Assembly (NCBI RefSeq): GCF_014644415.1
Contig: NZ_BMKQ01000001.1
Span: 3,113,217 to 3,177,216, forward strand
Direction: 5' to 3'
Source: Marmoricola endophyticus
GTDB lineage: Bacteria > Actinomycetota > Actinomycetes > Propionibacteriales > Nocardioidaceae
Length of the DNA stretch: 64,000 nt
Below, in pieces: positions 24,545-32,501 of this stretch (position 1 is its first letter; each line of letters starts with the position of its first letter). The translations under genes and the position numbers were made by a program. Below the pieces are notes generated by a model. That model did no database searches and had not been told where the DNA came from. It saw only the letters and a list, made by a program, of their open reading frames with translations.

Positions 24545-25548
24545 CGGGGGTCCCCTGCCTGTCCGGCGAGCGTGAGCAGCGTGTGTGCGGTGGTGTTGCG
24601 CACCATCGGCAGCTTGTAGGCGCTCTGGTCGGTGGTGGAGGCGTCGGCCAGCTCGGCCTCGACCGCCTCGCGCACGGCATCCTCGGTGAGCCGCTTGCCG
24701 CGCAGCGCGTCCTCGGCCACGGTGGCCCGCCACGGCTTGTGGGCGATGCCGCCCCAGGCGATCCGGACGTCGCGGACGGTGTCCTCGTCCAGGTCGAGCG
24801 CGCCGGCCACGGAGACGAGGGCGAAGGCGTACGACGCCCGGTCGCGCACCTTCGCGTAGGTCGAGGTCCGCGACGCGGGCGAGGCGGTGAGCTCGACGCC
24901 CGTGACGAGCTCACCGTGCGCGAGCGTCGTGTCCCGCTCCGGCTCGTCGCCGGGCAGCCGGTGCAGGTCGGCGAACGGCACCCGCCGCTCTCCGTCGACC
25001 CCTTGGACCAGCACGACGGCGTCGACCGCAGCCAGTGCGACGGCCAGGTCGGAAGGGTGGGTGGCGACGCACGCGTCGCTGGCGCCGAGGACAGCGTTGT
25101 AGCGGCCGTAGCCCTGCAGCGCCGAGCAGCCCGAGCCGGGCTCACGCTTGTTGCAGGGCGTGGTCGTGTCCTGGAAGTAGACGCACCGCGTGCGCTGGAG
25201 CAGGTTGCCGCCCGTGGTCGCCTGGTTGCGGATCTGCCCGGACGCGCCGGCGAGCAGCGCCCGGCTGACCACCGGCAGGTGTGCGCGCAGCACGGGGTGG
25301 GCGGCCAGGTCGGAGTTGCGGACGTTGGCACCGATCCGCATCACGGGCTCGGCACCCGAGGTGTGCACCTCGACTGTGTCCATCGGCAGGCCGGTGACGT
25401 CGACGAGCGTGCTCGGCGTGGCCAGGCCGAGCTTGAGGTGGTCGACGAGGTTGGTGCCCCCGCCGAGGTACGCCGCCTCCGGGTCGCCGCTGACCGCGGC
25501 GACGGCCTCGGTCGTGTCGTCGGGCTCGAGGTAGGTCAGCTCCCTCAC
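24541..25548 (-). CDS. FAD-binding subunit of the PaoB/YagS-type oxidoreductase
   Basis: A 335-aa FAD subunit (CoxM/PaoB family). YLGGGTNLVDHLKLG (about 28-42) is the FAD phosphate-binding region. A cysteine set in RCVYFQDTTTPCNKREPGSGCSAL (about 118-141, shown here in two motifs CVYFQ and CNKREPGSGC) matches the extra [4Fe-4S] site known in E. coli PaoB, which separates this group from ordinary xanthine dehydrogenases. GTG at 25548 overlaps the stop of the 2Fe-2S gene by 4 nt and its own stop overlaps the Mo subunit, so all three are translated as one operon. Confidence 0.8.
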   Translation of the reverse strand: MRELTYLEPDDTTEAVAAVSGDPEAAYLGGGTNLVDHLKLGLATPSTLVDVTGLPMDTVEVHTSGAEPVMRIGANVRNSDLAAHPVLRAHLPVVSRALLAGASGQIRNQATTGGNLLQRTRCVYFQDTTTPCNKREPGSGCSALQGYGRYNAVLGASDACVATHPSDLAVALAAVDAVVLVQGVDGERRVPFADLHRLPGDEPERDTTLAHGELVTGVELTASPASRTSTYAKVRDRASYAFALVSVAGALDLDEDTVRDVRIAWGGIAHKPWRATVAEDALRGKRLTEDAVREAVEAELADASTTDQSAYKLPMVRNTTAHTLLTLAGQAGDPR

Positions 25549-26087
25549 GAGGCCACCTCCTGCTCGCCCGCAGCCTGGCGCACGGCGGCGAGGATGCCGG
25601 CGTACGCCCCGCAACGGCACAGGTTGCCGCTCATCCGCTCGCGCAGCTCCTCCTCAGTCGGCTCCGCCTCCCCCTCGAGTTCCTCGGTGACGTGGCTGGG
25701 GTGACCCTCCTTCAGCTCGTCGAGCGCCCCGACGGCCGAGCACACCTGGCCCGGCGTGCAGTAGCCGCACTGGTAGCCGTCGTGGTCGAGGAAAGCTTGC
25801 TGCACCGGGTGCAGCTCGTCGTCCTCGCCGAGCCCGGAGGCCGTGGTGACCTCGGCGCCGTCGTGGGCGACCGCGAGACTCAAGCAGGTCAGGTGGCGCC
25901 GGCCGTCGAGCAGCACCGTGCAGGCCCCGCACTGGCCGTGGTCGCAGCCCTTCTTGACCGACGTGACACCGAGCCGCTCGCGCAGCGCGTCGAGCAGGGT
26001 GGTGCGGGTGTCGACGTCGACGGTGTGCTCGGTGCCGTCGACGGCAAGGGTCATCGGGGTGGACGCGCCGGGCGCTCGGGTCCTCAT
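25545..26087 (-). CDS. [2Fe-2S] subunit of the PaoA/YagT-type oxidoreductase
   Basis: The small electron-transfer subunit, 180 aa. The plant-type ferredoxin cluster motif is KKGCDHGQCGACTVL plus a downstream Cys in HLTCL; the second 2Fe-2S domain has CGYCTPGQ and NLCRCGAY. No Tat signal is evident, in contrast to periplasmic E. coli PaoA, so the enzyme is probably cytoplasmic. The start is uncertain: ATG 26087 (MRTRAPGAS) is used, ATG 26054 (MTLAVDG) would begin right at the domain, and neither has a clear ribosome site. First gene of the operon, divergent from a cupin gene. Confidence 0.8.
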   Translation of the reverse strand: MRTRAPGASTPMTLAVDGTEHTVDVDTRTTLLDALRERLGVTSVKKGCDHGQCGACTVLLDGRRHLTCLSLAVAHDGAEVTTASGLGEDDELHPVQQAFLDHDGYQCGYCTPGQVCSAVGALDELKEGHPSHVTEELEGEAEPTEEELRERMSGNLCRCGAYAGILAAVRQAAGEQEVAS

Positions 26088-26140
26088 GGGTCTGACGGTT
26101 CCCCGCGCCGGACGCTTCATGCCCGGACGGTGCTGCGAGC

Positions 26141-26146
26141 TAACCT
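26141..26146 (+). promoter_or_regulatory. -10 box of a leaderless promoter (DUF985 cupin)
   Basis: TAACCT lies 7 nt before the GTG at 26154, with no Shine-Dalgarno sequence. Confidence 0.45.
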
Positions 26147-26153
26147 GGTCCCC

Positions 26154-26567
26154 GTGAGCGACGTGGCGCGCCCCGAGACCGCTGAGCGCCTCGACCTGCA
26201 GCCGCACCCGGAGGGCGGGTGGTTCCGCCAGACCTGGGCGGCCCCGCCCGTCGACCTGCCCGACGGTCGGGTACGACCCAGCGCGACGCTGATCTGGTTC
26301 CTGCTGCCCGCCGGGGACTCCTCGGCGTGGCACCGGGTCTCCTCCGACGAGGTCTGGCTGGCGCACACCGGCGTCGTCACGCTCGAGCTCGGCGGCGCGG
26401 GTGCCGGGCCACAGGCCACGGGCCGCGCCCTGGTCGGAACCGAGCACGAGGGGCAGGTCGTCGTACCCGCCGGGACGTGGCAGCGCACCGTGCCGACCGA
26501 CGCCGACGCGCTGGTGTCCTGCCTGGTCTCGCCGGGCTTCGACTTCGAGGACTTCGAGCTGGCCTGA
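26154..26567 (+). CDS. DUF985 cupin-domain protein
   Basis: A 137-aa cupin of the DUF985 family: LQPHPEGGWFRQTW near the start, then ATLIWFLLPAGDSSAWHRVSSDE with the metal-site-like His, and QVVVPAGTWQRTVP. Members are sugar-isomerase-like in fold, but most have no known role. It starts at a GTG placed 7 nt after a TAACCT -10 box. It is divergent from the molybdenum oxidoreductase operon and is followed after 30 nt by the GNAT fusion gene, which has its own predicted promoter. Confidence 0.7.
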   Translation: MSDVARPETAERLDLQPHPEGGWFRQTWAAPPVDLPDGRVRPSATLIWFLLPAGDSSAWHRVSSDEVWLAHTGVVTLELGGAGAGPQATGRALVGTEHEGQVVVPAGTWQRTVPTDADALVSCLVSPGFDFEDFELA

Positions 26568-26584
26568 ATGTCGGCCGACGGGCC

Positions 26585-26590
26585 TATGGT
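26585..26590 (+). promoter_or_regulatory. -10 box of a leaderless promoter (GNAT fusion gene)
   Basis: TATGGT lies 7 nt before the ATG at 26598. Confidence 0.4.
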
Positions 26591-26597
26591 GCCGTCC

Positions 26598-27683
26598 ATG
26601 GACCTCAGGCCGTTCGCCGTGCCGCCGCCCGAGCTGCCGCTGCGCACCGAGCGGCTGGTGCTGCGGCTGCACCTGCCCACCGACCTCGACGCGGTGCTCG
26701 ACTACCAGTCTCGACCCGAGGTCGCCCGCTACCTGCTCGAGGAGCCGTGGACGCGGGAGGAGGCGCAGCGCCAGCTCGACAAGCGGCTGCGCCGCCGGCA
26801 CGTCGACGGTGTCGGCTCCGGGCTCTCGCTGGTGGCCGAGCACGCCGGGCGCGTCGTCGGCGACGTGGGGCTGTGGCCGGCGGACGAGACGCTGTCGCGC
26901 GGGGAGGTCGGCTGGGTCTTCCACCCCGACTGGACGGGGCGTGGTCTGGCCACCGAGGCCGTGTGCGCGGTGCTCGACCTGGCCTTCGGTCACTACCGGA
27001 TGCACCGGGTCAAGGCGGACCTCGACCCGCGCAACACCGCGTCCGCGCGGATGTGCGAGCGGCTCGGGATGACCAAGGAGGCCCACCTTCGCCAGGACTG
27101 GTGGAGCAAGGGGGAGTGGACCGACAACGCGGTGTACGGCCTGCTCGCCTCCGAGCATGCAGCGCACTGCGACCACGCAGCGCAGGATGCGGACCCCGCC
27201 GCGGCCCAGCGCCGGGCGGCCGAGGCCTCGCGCTCGGGCACGCCCGAGGAGCAGGCCGCGGTCATGAGTGACTTCAACGCGGGCGTGGTCGAGGAGTTCC
27301 GGGCGCACCACGGACGGGTCGGCGGGCCGTTCGAGGGCTCGCCGATGCTGCTCCTGCACTCGACCGGGGCGCGCAGCGGTCGGCGGCGCCTGCACCCGAT
27401 GGTCTACCGGCCGGAGGGGAGCTCCTACCTCGTCTTCGCCTCCAAGGCCGGCGCCGACGACCACCCGGCGTGGTACCACAACCTCAAGGCTCACCCGCAC
27501 GCCCGGATCGAGGTGGGCGACGAGGTCATCGCGGTGCGGGCGGAGGAGCTGCCGCGCGCCGAGCGCGACGAGGTCTACGCCGCCCAGGCGGCCGACCGCC
27601 CGGCGTTCGCCGACTACCAGGCCCGCACGGACCGGGTCATCCCGGTGCTGCGCCTGACCCCTACGGTGCCTCCGTGGAGCTGA
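26598..27683 (+). CDS. Fusion of a RimJ/RimL-type N-acetyltransferase and a deazaflavin (F420)-dependent oxidoreductase domain
   Basis: One 361-aa frame with two unrelated domains and no stop between. Residues about 12-190 are a GNAT acetyltransferase (LRTERLVLRLHLPTDLDAV, acetyl-CoA loop region HPDWTGRGLATEAV, then NTASARMCERLGM). After a roughly 30-residue Ala-rich linker, residues about 222-361 are a Ddn-like F420-dependent nitroreductase-family domain (FNAGVVEEFRAHHGRVGGPF, LLLHSTGARSGRRRLHPMVY, HPAWYHNLKAHP). An internal ATG at 27264 could also yield the second domain alone. Its 3' end overlaps the phosphatase gene by 10 nt. The acetyl acceptor and redox substrate are unknown. Confidence 0.75.
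   Translation: MDLRPFAVPPPELPLRTERLVLRLHLPTDLDAVLDYQSRPEVARYLLEEPWTREEAQRQLDKRLRRRHVDGVGSGLSLVAEHAGRVVGDVGLWPADETLSRGEVGWVFHPDWTGRGLATEAVCAVLDLAFGHYRMHRVKADLDPRNTASARMCERLGMTKEAHLRQDWWSKGEWTDNAVYGLLASEHAAHCDHAAQDADPAAAQRRAAEASRSGTPEEQAAVMSDFNAGVVEEFRAHHGRVGGPFEGSPMLLLHSTGARSGRRRLHPMVYRPEGSSYLVFASKAGADDHPAWYHNLKAHPHARIEVGDEVIAVRAEELPRAERDEVYAAQAADRPAFADYQARTDRVIPVLRLTPTVPPWS
27662..27667 (+). promoter_or_regulatory. -10 box of a leaderless promoter (phosphatase gene)
   Basis: TACGGT lies 6 nt before the GTG at 27674, inside the 3' end of the fusion gene. Confidence 0.35.
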
Positions 27684-28315
27684 TCCTGGTCCGGCACGCC
27701 GAGACGACGTCCAACGTCTCCCGCGCGATCGACACCGCGCACCCGGGTGCGGACCTCACCGACCTGGGCGCGCGCCAGGCGGCGGACGTCGCGTCGTACC
27801 TCGCCGGGACGTCGGTGGGCGCGATGTACGTCTCGCCCCGTCTGCGCACACGCCGCACGGCGGAACCGCTCGCCGCCGCGCTCGGGCTCGAACCCGAGCT
27901 GCGTGACGGGCTGGTCGAGATCTCGGCCGGGGACTGGGAGATGTCCACCAGCGAGGAGCGCCGCAGCGAGTACGCCACCACCGTCGCCGCCTGGCTCACC
28001 GGGGACGTGAGCGCCCGGATCCCCGGCGGGGAGCAGCCCGACAGCGTGTTCGCGCGGTTCGACGCGGTCGTCGACGAGGCGCTGGCCAGCGGCCACGAGC
28101 GGGTCCTCGTCGTCAGCCACGGCGCCGTCCTCCGGGCGTGGTGCGGCGCGCGGGTGCAGGGGCTGAACCCGGAGTCGCTGCGCGAGCGTCCCCTGCGCAA
28201 CACGGCGGTGATCCGGATCGAACGCGCAGGTGAGAGGTGGCGACTGCTGGAGTGGGACGCGCGCGACGTGCCCGGTCCTCCGGCGCCGCTGGCCGAGGAT
28301 CCAGGTGCCCAGTGA
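27674..28315 (+). CDS. Histidine phosphatase (phosphoglycerate mutase-like) family protein
   Basis: A 213-aa phosphatase of the histidine phosphatase superfamily. The catalytic RHAET motif (LVRHAETTSN) is at residues about 6-15, a second arginine pair is in SPRLRTRRTAEPL, and the second His is in LVVSHGAVLRAW (about 155). The MSMEG-type actinobacterial members act on varied phosphoesters and the substrate is not evident. GTG at 27674 lies 10 nt inside the preceding gene. Confidence 0.75.
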   Translation: MELILVRHAETTSNVSRAIDTAHPGADLTDLGARQAADVASYLAGTSVGAMYVSPRLRTRRTAEPLAAALGLEPELRDGLVEISAGDWEMSTSEERRSEYATTVAAWLTGDVSARIPGGEQPDSVFARFDAVVDEALASGHERVLVVSHGAVLRAWCGARVQGLNPESLRERPLRNTAVIRIERAGERWRLLEWDARDVPGPPAPLAEDPGAQ

Positions 28316-28713
28316 GCGCCCCTATTGCGAACTGCTTGCAACAACAGGTCCGACCCGGGTAACTTCCGAGACACCCACCGACGGATGCCCGTGCGGCACT
28401 CGGTCGGAGCACCGCCCCCGCGGTCGTGTCGTGGCTGTCGGCGACCGTGGGGCGGTGCCGGGTCCCGGACACCTCCGAGCGAGCTGCCCGATGGCGACCT
28501 CGCTCCGCGCCCCAATGGCTCCACCACGGACGTGACGAATAGGACCGTCTCGCCCGGATCGCCCGCTGCGCCGGGCTGTGTGCCGACCCCGGAGCGACAC
28601 GCCGACCACCCCCCGGTGTTCCCTCCGGGCCTCGGACCGGGCAGGGTGGGGTTCTCACCCCGGGCCCGTCAGAGGACTGCCCGGGCCGACGAACCCGACG
28701 AGAGGAACTCGTA
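28316..28713. other. 398-bp gene-free leader region upstream of hupB
   Basis: No coding sequence is supported on either strand. It holds a good sigma-A-type promoter near its left end (28336-28365), several G+C-rich self-complementary segments between 28620 and 28690, and the hupB ribosome site at its right end. If that promoter drives hupB the 5' untranslated region would be about 340 nt; a separate small RNA is the alternative. Confidence 0.5.
28336..28365 (+). promoter_or_regulatory. Sigma-A-type promoter far upstream of hupB
   Basis: TTGCAA (28336-28341) and TAACTT (28360-28365) are separated by 18 nt. This is the clearest -35/-10 pair in the region before hupB. Confidence 0.45.
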
Positions 28714-28989
28714 GTGAACAAGGCAGAGCTGAGCAAGAAGGTCGCCGACGCAGCCGACCTCGGTGTGGGTCAGGCCGAGAAGGCCGTGCAGGCCGCACTG
28801 GACTCCATCGCGGAGGCCGTCGCCAAGGGCGACAACGTCACCCTGGCCGGCTTCGGCACCTTCGAGCGCCGTGAGCGTTCCGCGCGCGAGGGTCGCAACC
28901 CGCAGACCGGCGAGTCGATCAAGATCGCCGCGACCAAGGTCGCCGGCTTCAAGCCGGCCGCCGCGCTGAAGAAGCAGATCGCCGGCTGA
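28714..28989 (+). CDS. hupB: HU-family DNA-binding protein
   Basis: A 91-aa nucleoid protein that binds and bends DNA as a dimer. It shows the complete HU pattern: NKAELSKKVADAADLG, VTLAGFGTFERRERSAREGRNPQTGESI, and the C-terminal helix AALKKQIAG. It is the short form without the long lysine-rich tail seen in mycobacterial and some other actinobacterial HupB, so the chromosome may encode another. GTG at 28714 has GAGAGGA about 8 nt upstream. A perfect hairpin terminator follows. Confidence 0.92.
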   Translation: MNKAELSKKVADAADLGVGQAEKAVQAALDSIAEAVAKGDNVTLAGFGTFERRERSAREGRNPQTGESIKIAATKVAGFKPAAALKKQIAG

Positions 28990-29006
28990 GGTCAGCCCAC
29001 CACGCC

Positions 29007-29043
29007 GACGGGGCGCGCACCGAGTCTCGGTGCGCGCCCCGTC
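29007..29043. terminator. Bidirectional hairpin terminator between hupB and a lipoprotein gene
   Basis: A perfect 18-bp inverted repeat (29007-29024 with 29026-29043, outer sequence GACGGGGCGC) lies between two convergent genes. There is no U-run, as is common in high-G+C actinobacteria. Confidence 0.75.
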
Positions 29044-29053
29044 GTCGTTCGGC

Positions 29054-29617
29054 TCAGCTCGTCGGTGGCTCCATCTGCGGCAGCGACTCCACGAGGACGA
29101 ACACCGACCCGGCGGTGGGGTCGGCGACGACGTAGCCCTTGGCCGGGCCGGTGAACTCGATGTCGTAGTGCACCTTCTCCACCCCGACCATCTCGTTGAC
29201 GTCGGTGCGGACGCGGTAGCCGTCGTCAGCCAGCGCCTTGCGGTAGAACGCGAGCACGTCGTCGGGCTCGTCGGTGATGACGTCGAACTGCCAGGACTGC
29301 GTCTGCGGCTTCGGGCCCTTGATGTTGTAGCCGCGCGGGACCGGGAAGTTCGCGATCCGCTTCGGTCCACCCTTCGGCACCGGCGCGACCGAGGTCGTCG
29401 TCTTGGTGGAGATGTCGCCCGGCCGCACCTTCTTCGGGATGTCGGCCTTCGTCGGCGTCGAGCTGATCGTCTGGGTGGGATCCAGGCTCGGCGTGCTCGA
29501 GGGGTCGTCGTCGTCGCCACCGCACGCGGTGAGCGTCGTACCGACCAGCAGGGCGCAGGCGAGCAGCCCGGCGAAGCGGGTGGTCGTACGCGTGGAGAGG
29601 GAGCTCACCGGGCTCAT
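29054..29617 (-). CDS. Conserved actinobacterial lipoprotein, unknown function
   Basis: A 187-aa exported protein: Arg-containing N-terminus (STRTTTRFAG), hydrophobic stretch LLACALLVGTTLTAC with lipobox TLTAC, then a Ser/Thr/Pro-rich spacer. The globular part (about residues 85-185) carries NFPVPRGYNIKGPKPQTQSW, DDVLAFYRKALADDGYRV and ends QMEPPTS. This pattern resembles uncharacterised actinobacterial lipoproteins, and I cannot assign a function. ATG at 29617 has GGAGG 5 nt upstream. Confidence 0.65.
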   Translation of the reverse strand: MSPVSSLSTRTTTRFAGLLACALLVGTTLTACGGDDDDPSSTPSLDPTQTISSTPTKADIPKKVRPGDISTKTTTSVAPVPKGGPKRIANFPVPRGYNIKGPKPQTQSWQFDVITDEPDDVLAFYRKALADDGYRVRTDVNEMVGVEKVHYDIEFTGPAKGYVVADPTAGSVFVLVESLPQMEPPTS

Positions 29618-29681
29618 CAGGCCTCCGGGCGGCGATCGAGGGTACGGGCGCGCCCGACCGTACCCGACCACTCCCCGCGGG

Positions 29682-30554
29682 TCAGTCGTCCCGCAGCGCC
29701 TTGAGCGTGGCCAGGCAGCCGCCGTCCTCACCCGAGCCGGGCGTCTCGCAGACGAGCGGCACCCCGTCCGTCCCCGGGTGGGCCAGCAGCTCGGCGAAGG
29801 CGCCGGCGCCGATCCGGCCCTCGCCGATCCGCTCGTGCCGGTCCTTGCCCGAGCCGCGCGTGTCCTGGGAGTCGTTGGCGTGCACCAGCGCGAGCGGCAC
29901 GCCGGCGCAGGTCTGCGCCAGGCGGTCCAGGGTGCTGGTCGTGCCACCCGGCTCGTCGAGGGGCGACCCGGCGGCGAAGACGTGGCAGGTGTCCAGGCAG
30001 ATCCCGAGGCGGGGGTGGTGGTCCAGCGCGCCGAGGTACGCAGGGAGGTCCTCGACCCCCGCGCACAGCGAACGGCCCTGGCCCGCGGTCGGCTCCAGCA
30101 GCAGCCGAGGCCCGTCGTCCCCCAGGTCGTCGAGCAGGGGGAGCAGGCCCTCGCGCACCTGCCGCAGCGCGGCGTCGTACGAGCCATGGGCGACGCAGGA
30201 GCCCGTGTGCACGACCACGCCCTCGGCGCCGATCGCCGCGGCCCGGCGCAGGGTGTGCGCGGTCGTGGCCACCGAGCGCTCGTACGTCGTGGCGGTGGGG
30301 CTGCCGAGGTTCACGAGGTACGGCGCGTGCACGAACGCGCGCACCTGCCGCTCGGCACAGGCGGTGCGGAAGGCCTCGTCGACCCGCGGGTCGCCCTCGC
30401 TGGCTGCCCAGCCGCGTGGGTTGCCGGTGAAGACCTGCAGCGTCTCGGCGCCGATCGCCTCGGCGGTCGCCAGGGCGCCGCGCACCAGGTCGCGGCCGAC
30501 CCGGACGTGGGAGCCGACAGGGTTGCGGCAGGCGGCATCGGTCGGGGCGGGCAC
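29682..30554 (-). CDS. nfo: Deoxyribonuclease IV (endonuclease IV-type AP endonuclease)
   Basis: A 290-aa TIM-barrel AP endonuclease that cleaves DNA 5' of abasic sites in base excision repair, using three zinc ions. Expected ligand motifs are present in order: GSHV (about 14), FVHAPYLVNLGSP (about 75), VVVHTGSCV (about 117), LLLEPTAGQG (about 150), CLDTCHVFAAG (about 188), LVHANDSQDTRGSGKDRHERIG (shown in part, about 226) and CETPGS. GTG at 30554 is the only plausible start. It is divergent from a thioesterase gene 19 nt away. Confidence 0.85.
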   Translation of the reverse strand: MPAPTDAACRNPVGSHVRVGRDLVRGALATAEAIGAETLQVFTGNPRGWAASEGDPRVDEAFRTACAERQVRAFVHAPYLVNLGSPTATTYERSVATTAHTLRRAAAIGAEGVVVHTGSCVAHGSYDAALRQVREGLLPLLDDLGDDGPRLLLEPTAGQGRSLCAGVEDLPAYLGALDHHPRLGICLDTCHVFAAGSPLDEPGGTTSTLDRLAQTCAGVPLALVHANDSQDTRGSGKDRHERIGEGRIGAGAFAELLAHPGTDGVPLVCETPGSGEDGGCLATLKALRDD

Positions 30555-30560
30555 CCGCCC

Positions 30561-30566
30561 TAGGCT
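30561..30566 (+). promoter_or_regulatory. -10 box of a leaderless promoter (thioesterase gene)
   Basis: TAGGCT lies 7 nt before the GTG at 30574. Confidence 0.4.
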
Positions 30567-30573
30567 GCCGCAG

Positions 30574-31401
30574 GTGACGCAGACGTACGACAGCGGCTTC
30601 GGCAGCGGCTTCGACAGGGACACCGACGTACGCCCGACGGTCGAGGAGGGTCGCTACGAGGCCGACCTGTCGGCCGGGTGGACGGTCGGCGGTGGACTGA
30701 ACGGCGGCTACCTGATGGCCACGCTGGGGAGGGCGGTCTCGCGCCGGGCGCGCGACCTGGGGCACCCGGACCCGCTGGCACTGAGCGCCTACTTCCTCTC
30801 CGCCGCGACGCCGGGCCCCGCGCAGGCGCGCGTCGAGGTGCTGCGCGCCGGCCGCGGCACCAGCACCCTGTCCGGGACGCTGACCCAGGACGGCGTGCAG
30901 CGGCTCACCGTCCTGTCGTCGTACGTCGACCTCGGCTCGCTCACCCCGGAGGTCGCCACGACCGCGACCCCGCCCGCGCTGGCGCCGGTCGAGCAGTGCG
31001 TGCCCACCTCCGAGGACCCGATGGCGCCCGAGTTCTCCCACCGCTTCGAGCTGCGGCTGGACCCGGCCTGCCTCGGCTTCGCCTCGGGGACGCCCGGTGG
31101 GCGCGCCGTGATGGAGGGGTGGTTCCGGCTCGTCGACGGCCGTGAGCCGGACCCGATCAGCCTGCTGCTGGCCGCCGACGCCCTGCCGCCGACGACCTTC
31201 GAGCTCGGGCGCCCGGGATGGGCACCGACCGTCGAGATGAGCGTCCACGTGCGGGCGCGGCCGGCGCCGGGCTGGCTGGCGCTGCGGCACGTGACGACGA
31301 ACCTCGCCGGTGGCTACTTCGAGGAGGACTGCGAGGTCTGGGACTCCGCCGGCCGGCTCGTCGCCCAGGCCCGGCAGCTGGCGAAGACGCCCCGCGGCTG
31401 A
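30574..31401 (+). CDS. Acyl-CoA thioesterase family protein (double hotdog)
   Basis: A 275-aa protein with two tandem hotdog modules, as in TesB-like acyl-CoA thioesterases of actinobacteria. Module one has WTVGGGLNGGYLMATLGRAV and DPLALSAYFLSAATPGPAQ; module two has WAPTVEMSVHVRARPAPGWLA and GGYFEEDCEVWDSAGRLVAQ, ending QARQLAKTPRG, a typical TesB-family ending. The predicted role is hydrolysis of fatty acyl-CoA in the cytoplasm. It is divergent from nfo and has a leaderless-type promoter. Confidence 0.75.
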   Translation: MTQTYDSGFGSGFDRDTDVRPTVEEGRYEADLSAGWTVGGGLNGGYLMATLGRAVSRRARDLGHPDPLALSAYFLSAATPGPAQARVEVLRAGRGTSTLSGTLTQDGVQRLTVLSSYVDLGSLTPEVATTATPPALAPVEQCVPTSEDPMAPEFSHRFELRLDPACLGFASGTPGGRAVMEGWFRLVDGREPDPISLLLAADALPPTTFELGRPGWAPTVEMSVHVRARPAPGWLALRHVTTNLAGGYFEEDCEVWDSAGRLVAQARQLAKTPRG

Positions 31402-31405
31402 CCCC

Positions 31406-32437
31406 TCAGCGGTGCCGCCACGGCCAGGGGAACCGCCTCAGCCGTGCGCGCTCCATGGCCACGACGTAGCGCTGGCCGGGGTGCTCGGTGAGCGTCCAGA
31501 GCTCGTCGCGCTGCGGCCAGTACGAGATGTCCTCCGGGCCCGGCGGCAGCGCCCAGCGGTAGGGACGCATCCGGCCGGGCACTCCGACGTACACCCGGCC
31601 CCGCTTGCGGGTGCCACGGCTGACCGTCGCGTAGTAGCGGCCCCCGACCTTCGCCACGCCCTGCATGTGCCCGACGCCGCGCTCGTCCAGCGACAGGGGC
31701 GCGACCGTGTCCTCCTCGCCGCCGGCGAGGAGACCGGTCTCCGGGTCCAGCGGCCAGTGCGCGATCCGGGTGGTCTGGGCGCCCGTGCCGTACTCGCCGA
31801 CGAGCAGCTCGGGCGGGTCGGCCTCGCGGTCGACCGAGCAGAACGAGTACCGCAGCGGCTCCGTGCCCTCGGCGGTCTGCGCGTCGTACGCGTAGCGGAC
31901 CGGGAGCACGAACCGGTGGCCGGCCGTCTCGGTTCTCGGCTCGACCTCGACGACGTCGTCGAGGTGCGCGGTGTAGAGCCCGCGCCTGGTGGCGGCGAGG
32001 TGGACGTGCGGTCCGTACCACAGCAGGCCGCCGGCGTGGATCCGCAGCGGTCGCGGGCCGTCCTTGGTCGGTCGGACCACCAGGACGTGCTGGTAGCGCT
32101 CGGCCTCCACGTCGAGGACGCTGATCCGGGAGCCCTGGTTGTGCTCGCCCTTGCGCGTGGAGTACCAGCTGGTCATCACGATCTCCCGGCCCGCGACGCG
32201 ACCGGACGGGCTGGCGTCGGCGGAGGTGGTGACGCCCTGGGGGTACCACGAGGCGGTGGAGGCGTCCTCGCCCTCCCAGGTCCAGGCGCGGGCCGGGGCG
32301 GCGCCGGGTGCGTCGGCCGGGGTCAGCCGACGGTCGAGGCCGTCCAGGACGCCGGCGAGCCCGACCGGGTCGGGCAGGCCGGGGAGCCGGGTGGTCCTCG
32401 CCGCCCGGCGGGTCAGGTGGACGCCGTACGCCGGCAT
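31406..32437 (-). CDS. Uncharacterised cytoplasmic protein with beta-propeller-like repeats
   Basis: A 343-aa protein I do not recognise. It has no signal peptide. The sequence is rich in short beta-strand segments ending in W/Y-x-x-G or R-G-L-Y motifs (HAGGLLWYGPHVHLAATRR, RGLYTAHLDDVVEV, VGGRYYATVSRG, YWPQRDELWTLTEHPGQRYV), which suggests a beta-propeller or beta-barrel-like enzyme or binding protein. Several His/Asp pairs could bind metal. ATG at 32437 has a strong AGGAGG 6 nt upstream. It converges on the thioesterase gene (4 nt between stops). Confidence 0.6.
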   Translation of the reverse strand: MPAYGVHLTRRAARTTRLPGLPDPVGLAGVLDGLDRRLTPADAPGAAPARAWTWEGEDASTASWYPQGVTTSADASPSGRVAGREIVMTSWYSTRKGEHNQGSRISVLDVEAERYQHVLVVRPTKDGPRPLRIHAGGLLWYGPHVHLAATRRGLYTAHLDDVVEVEPRTETAGHRFVLPVRYAYDAQTAEGTEPLRYSFCSVDREADPPELLVGEYGTGAQTTRIAHWPLDPETGLLAGGEEDTVAPLSLDERGVGHMQGVAKVGGRYYATVSRGTRKRGRVYVGVPGRMRPYRWALPPGPEDISYWPQRDELWTLTEHPGQRYVVAMERARLRRFPWPWRHR

Positions 32438-32501
32438 GGTGCCTCCTGGAGATCGGGTGCGGATCGAGCCTAGGGGCGAGGCACGCCCAAGGGTCCAGCG
32501 C

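Noticed and set aside
27264-27683. Deazaflavin-dependent oxidoreductase as a separate gene
   Set aside because: There is no stop codon between it and the GNAT domain, and the internal ATG has no ribosome site, so the fusion is preferred, with the internal start kept as an alternative.
28316-28713. tRNA or known riboswitch in the hupB leader
   Set aside because: No cloverleaf with an acceptor/T-arm pattern (GGTTCGAATCC-like) or recognised riboswitch core could be found by eye.
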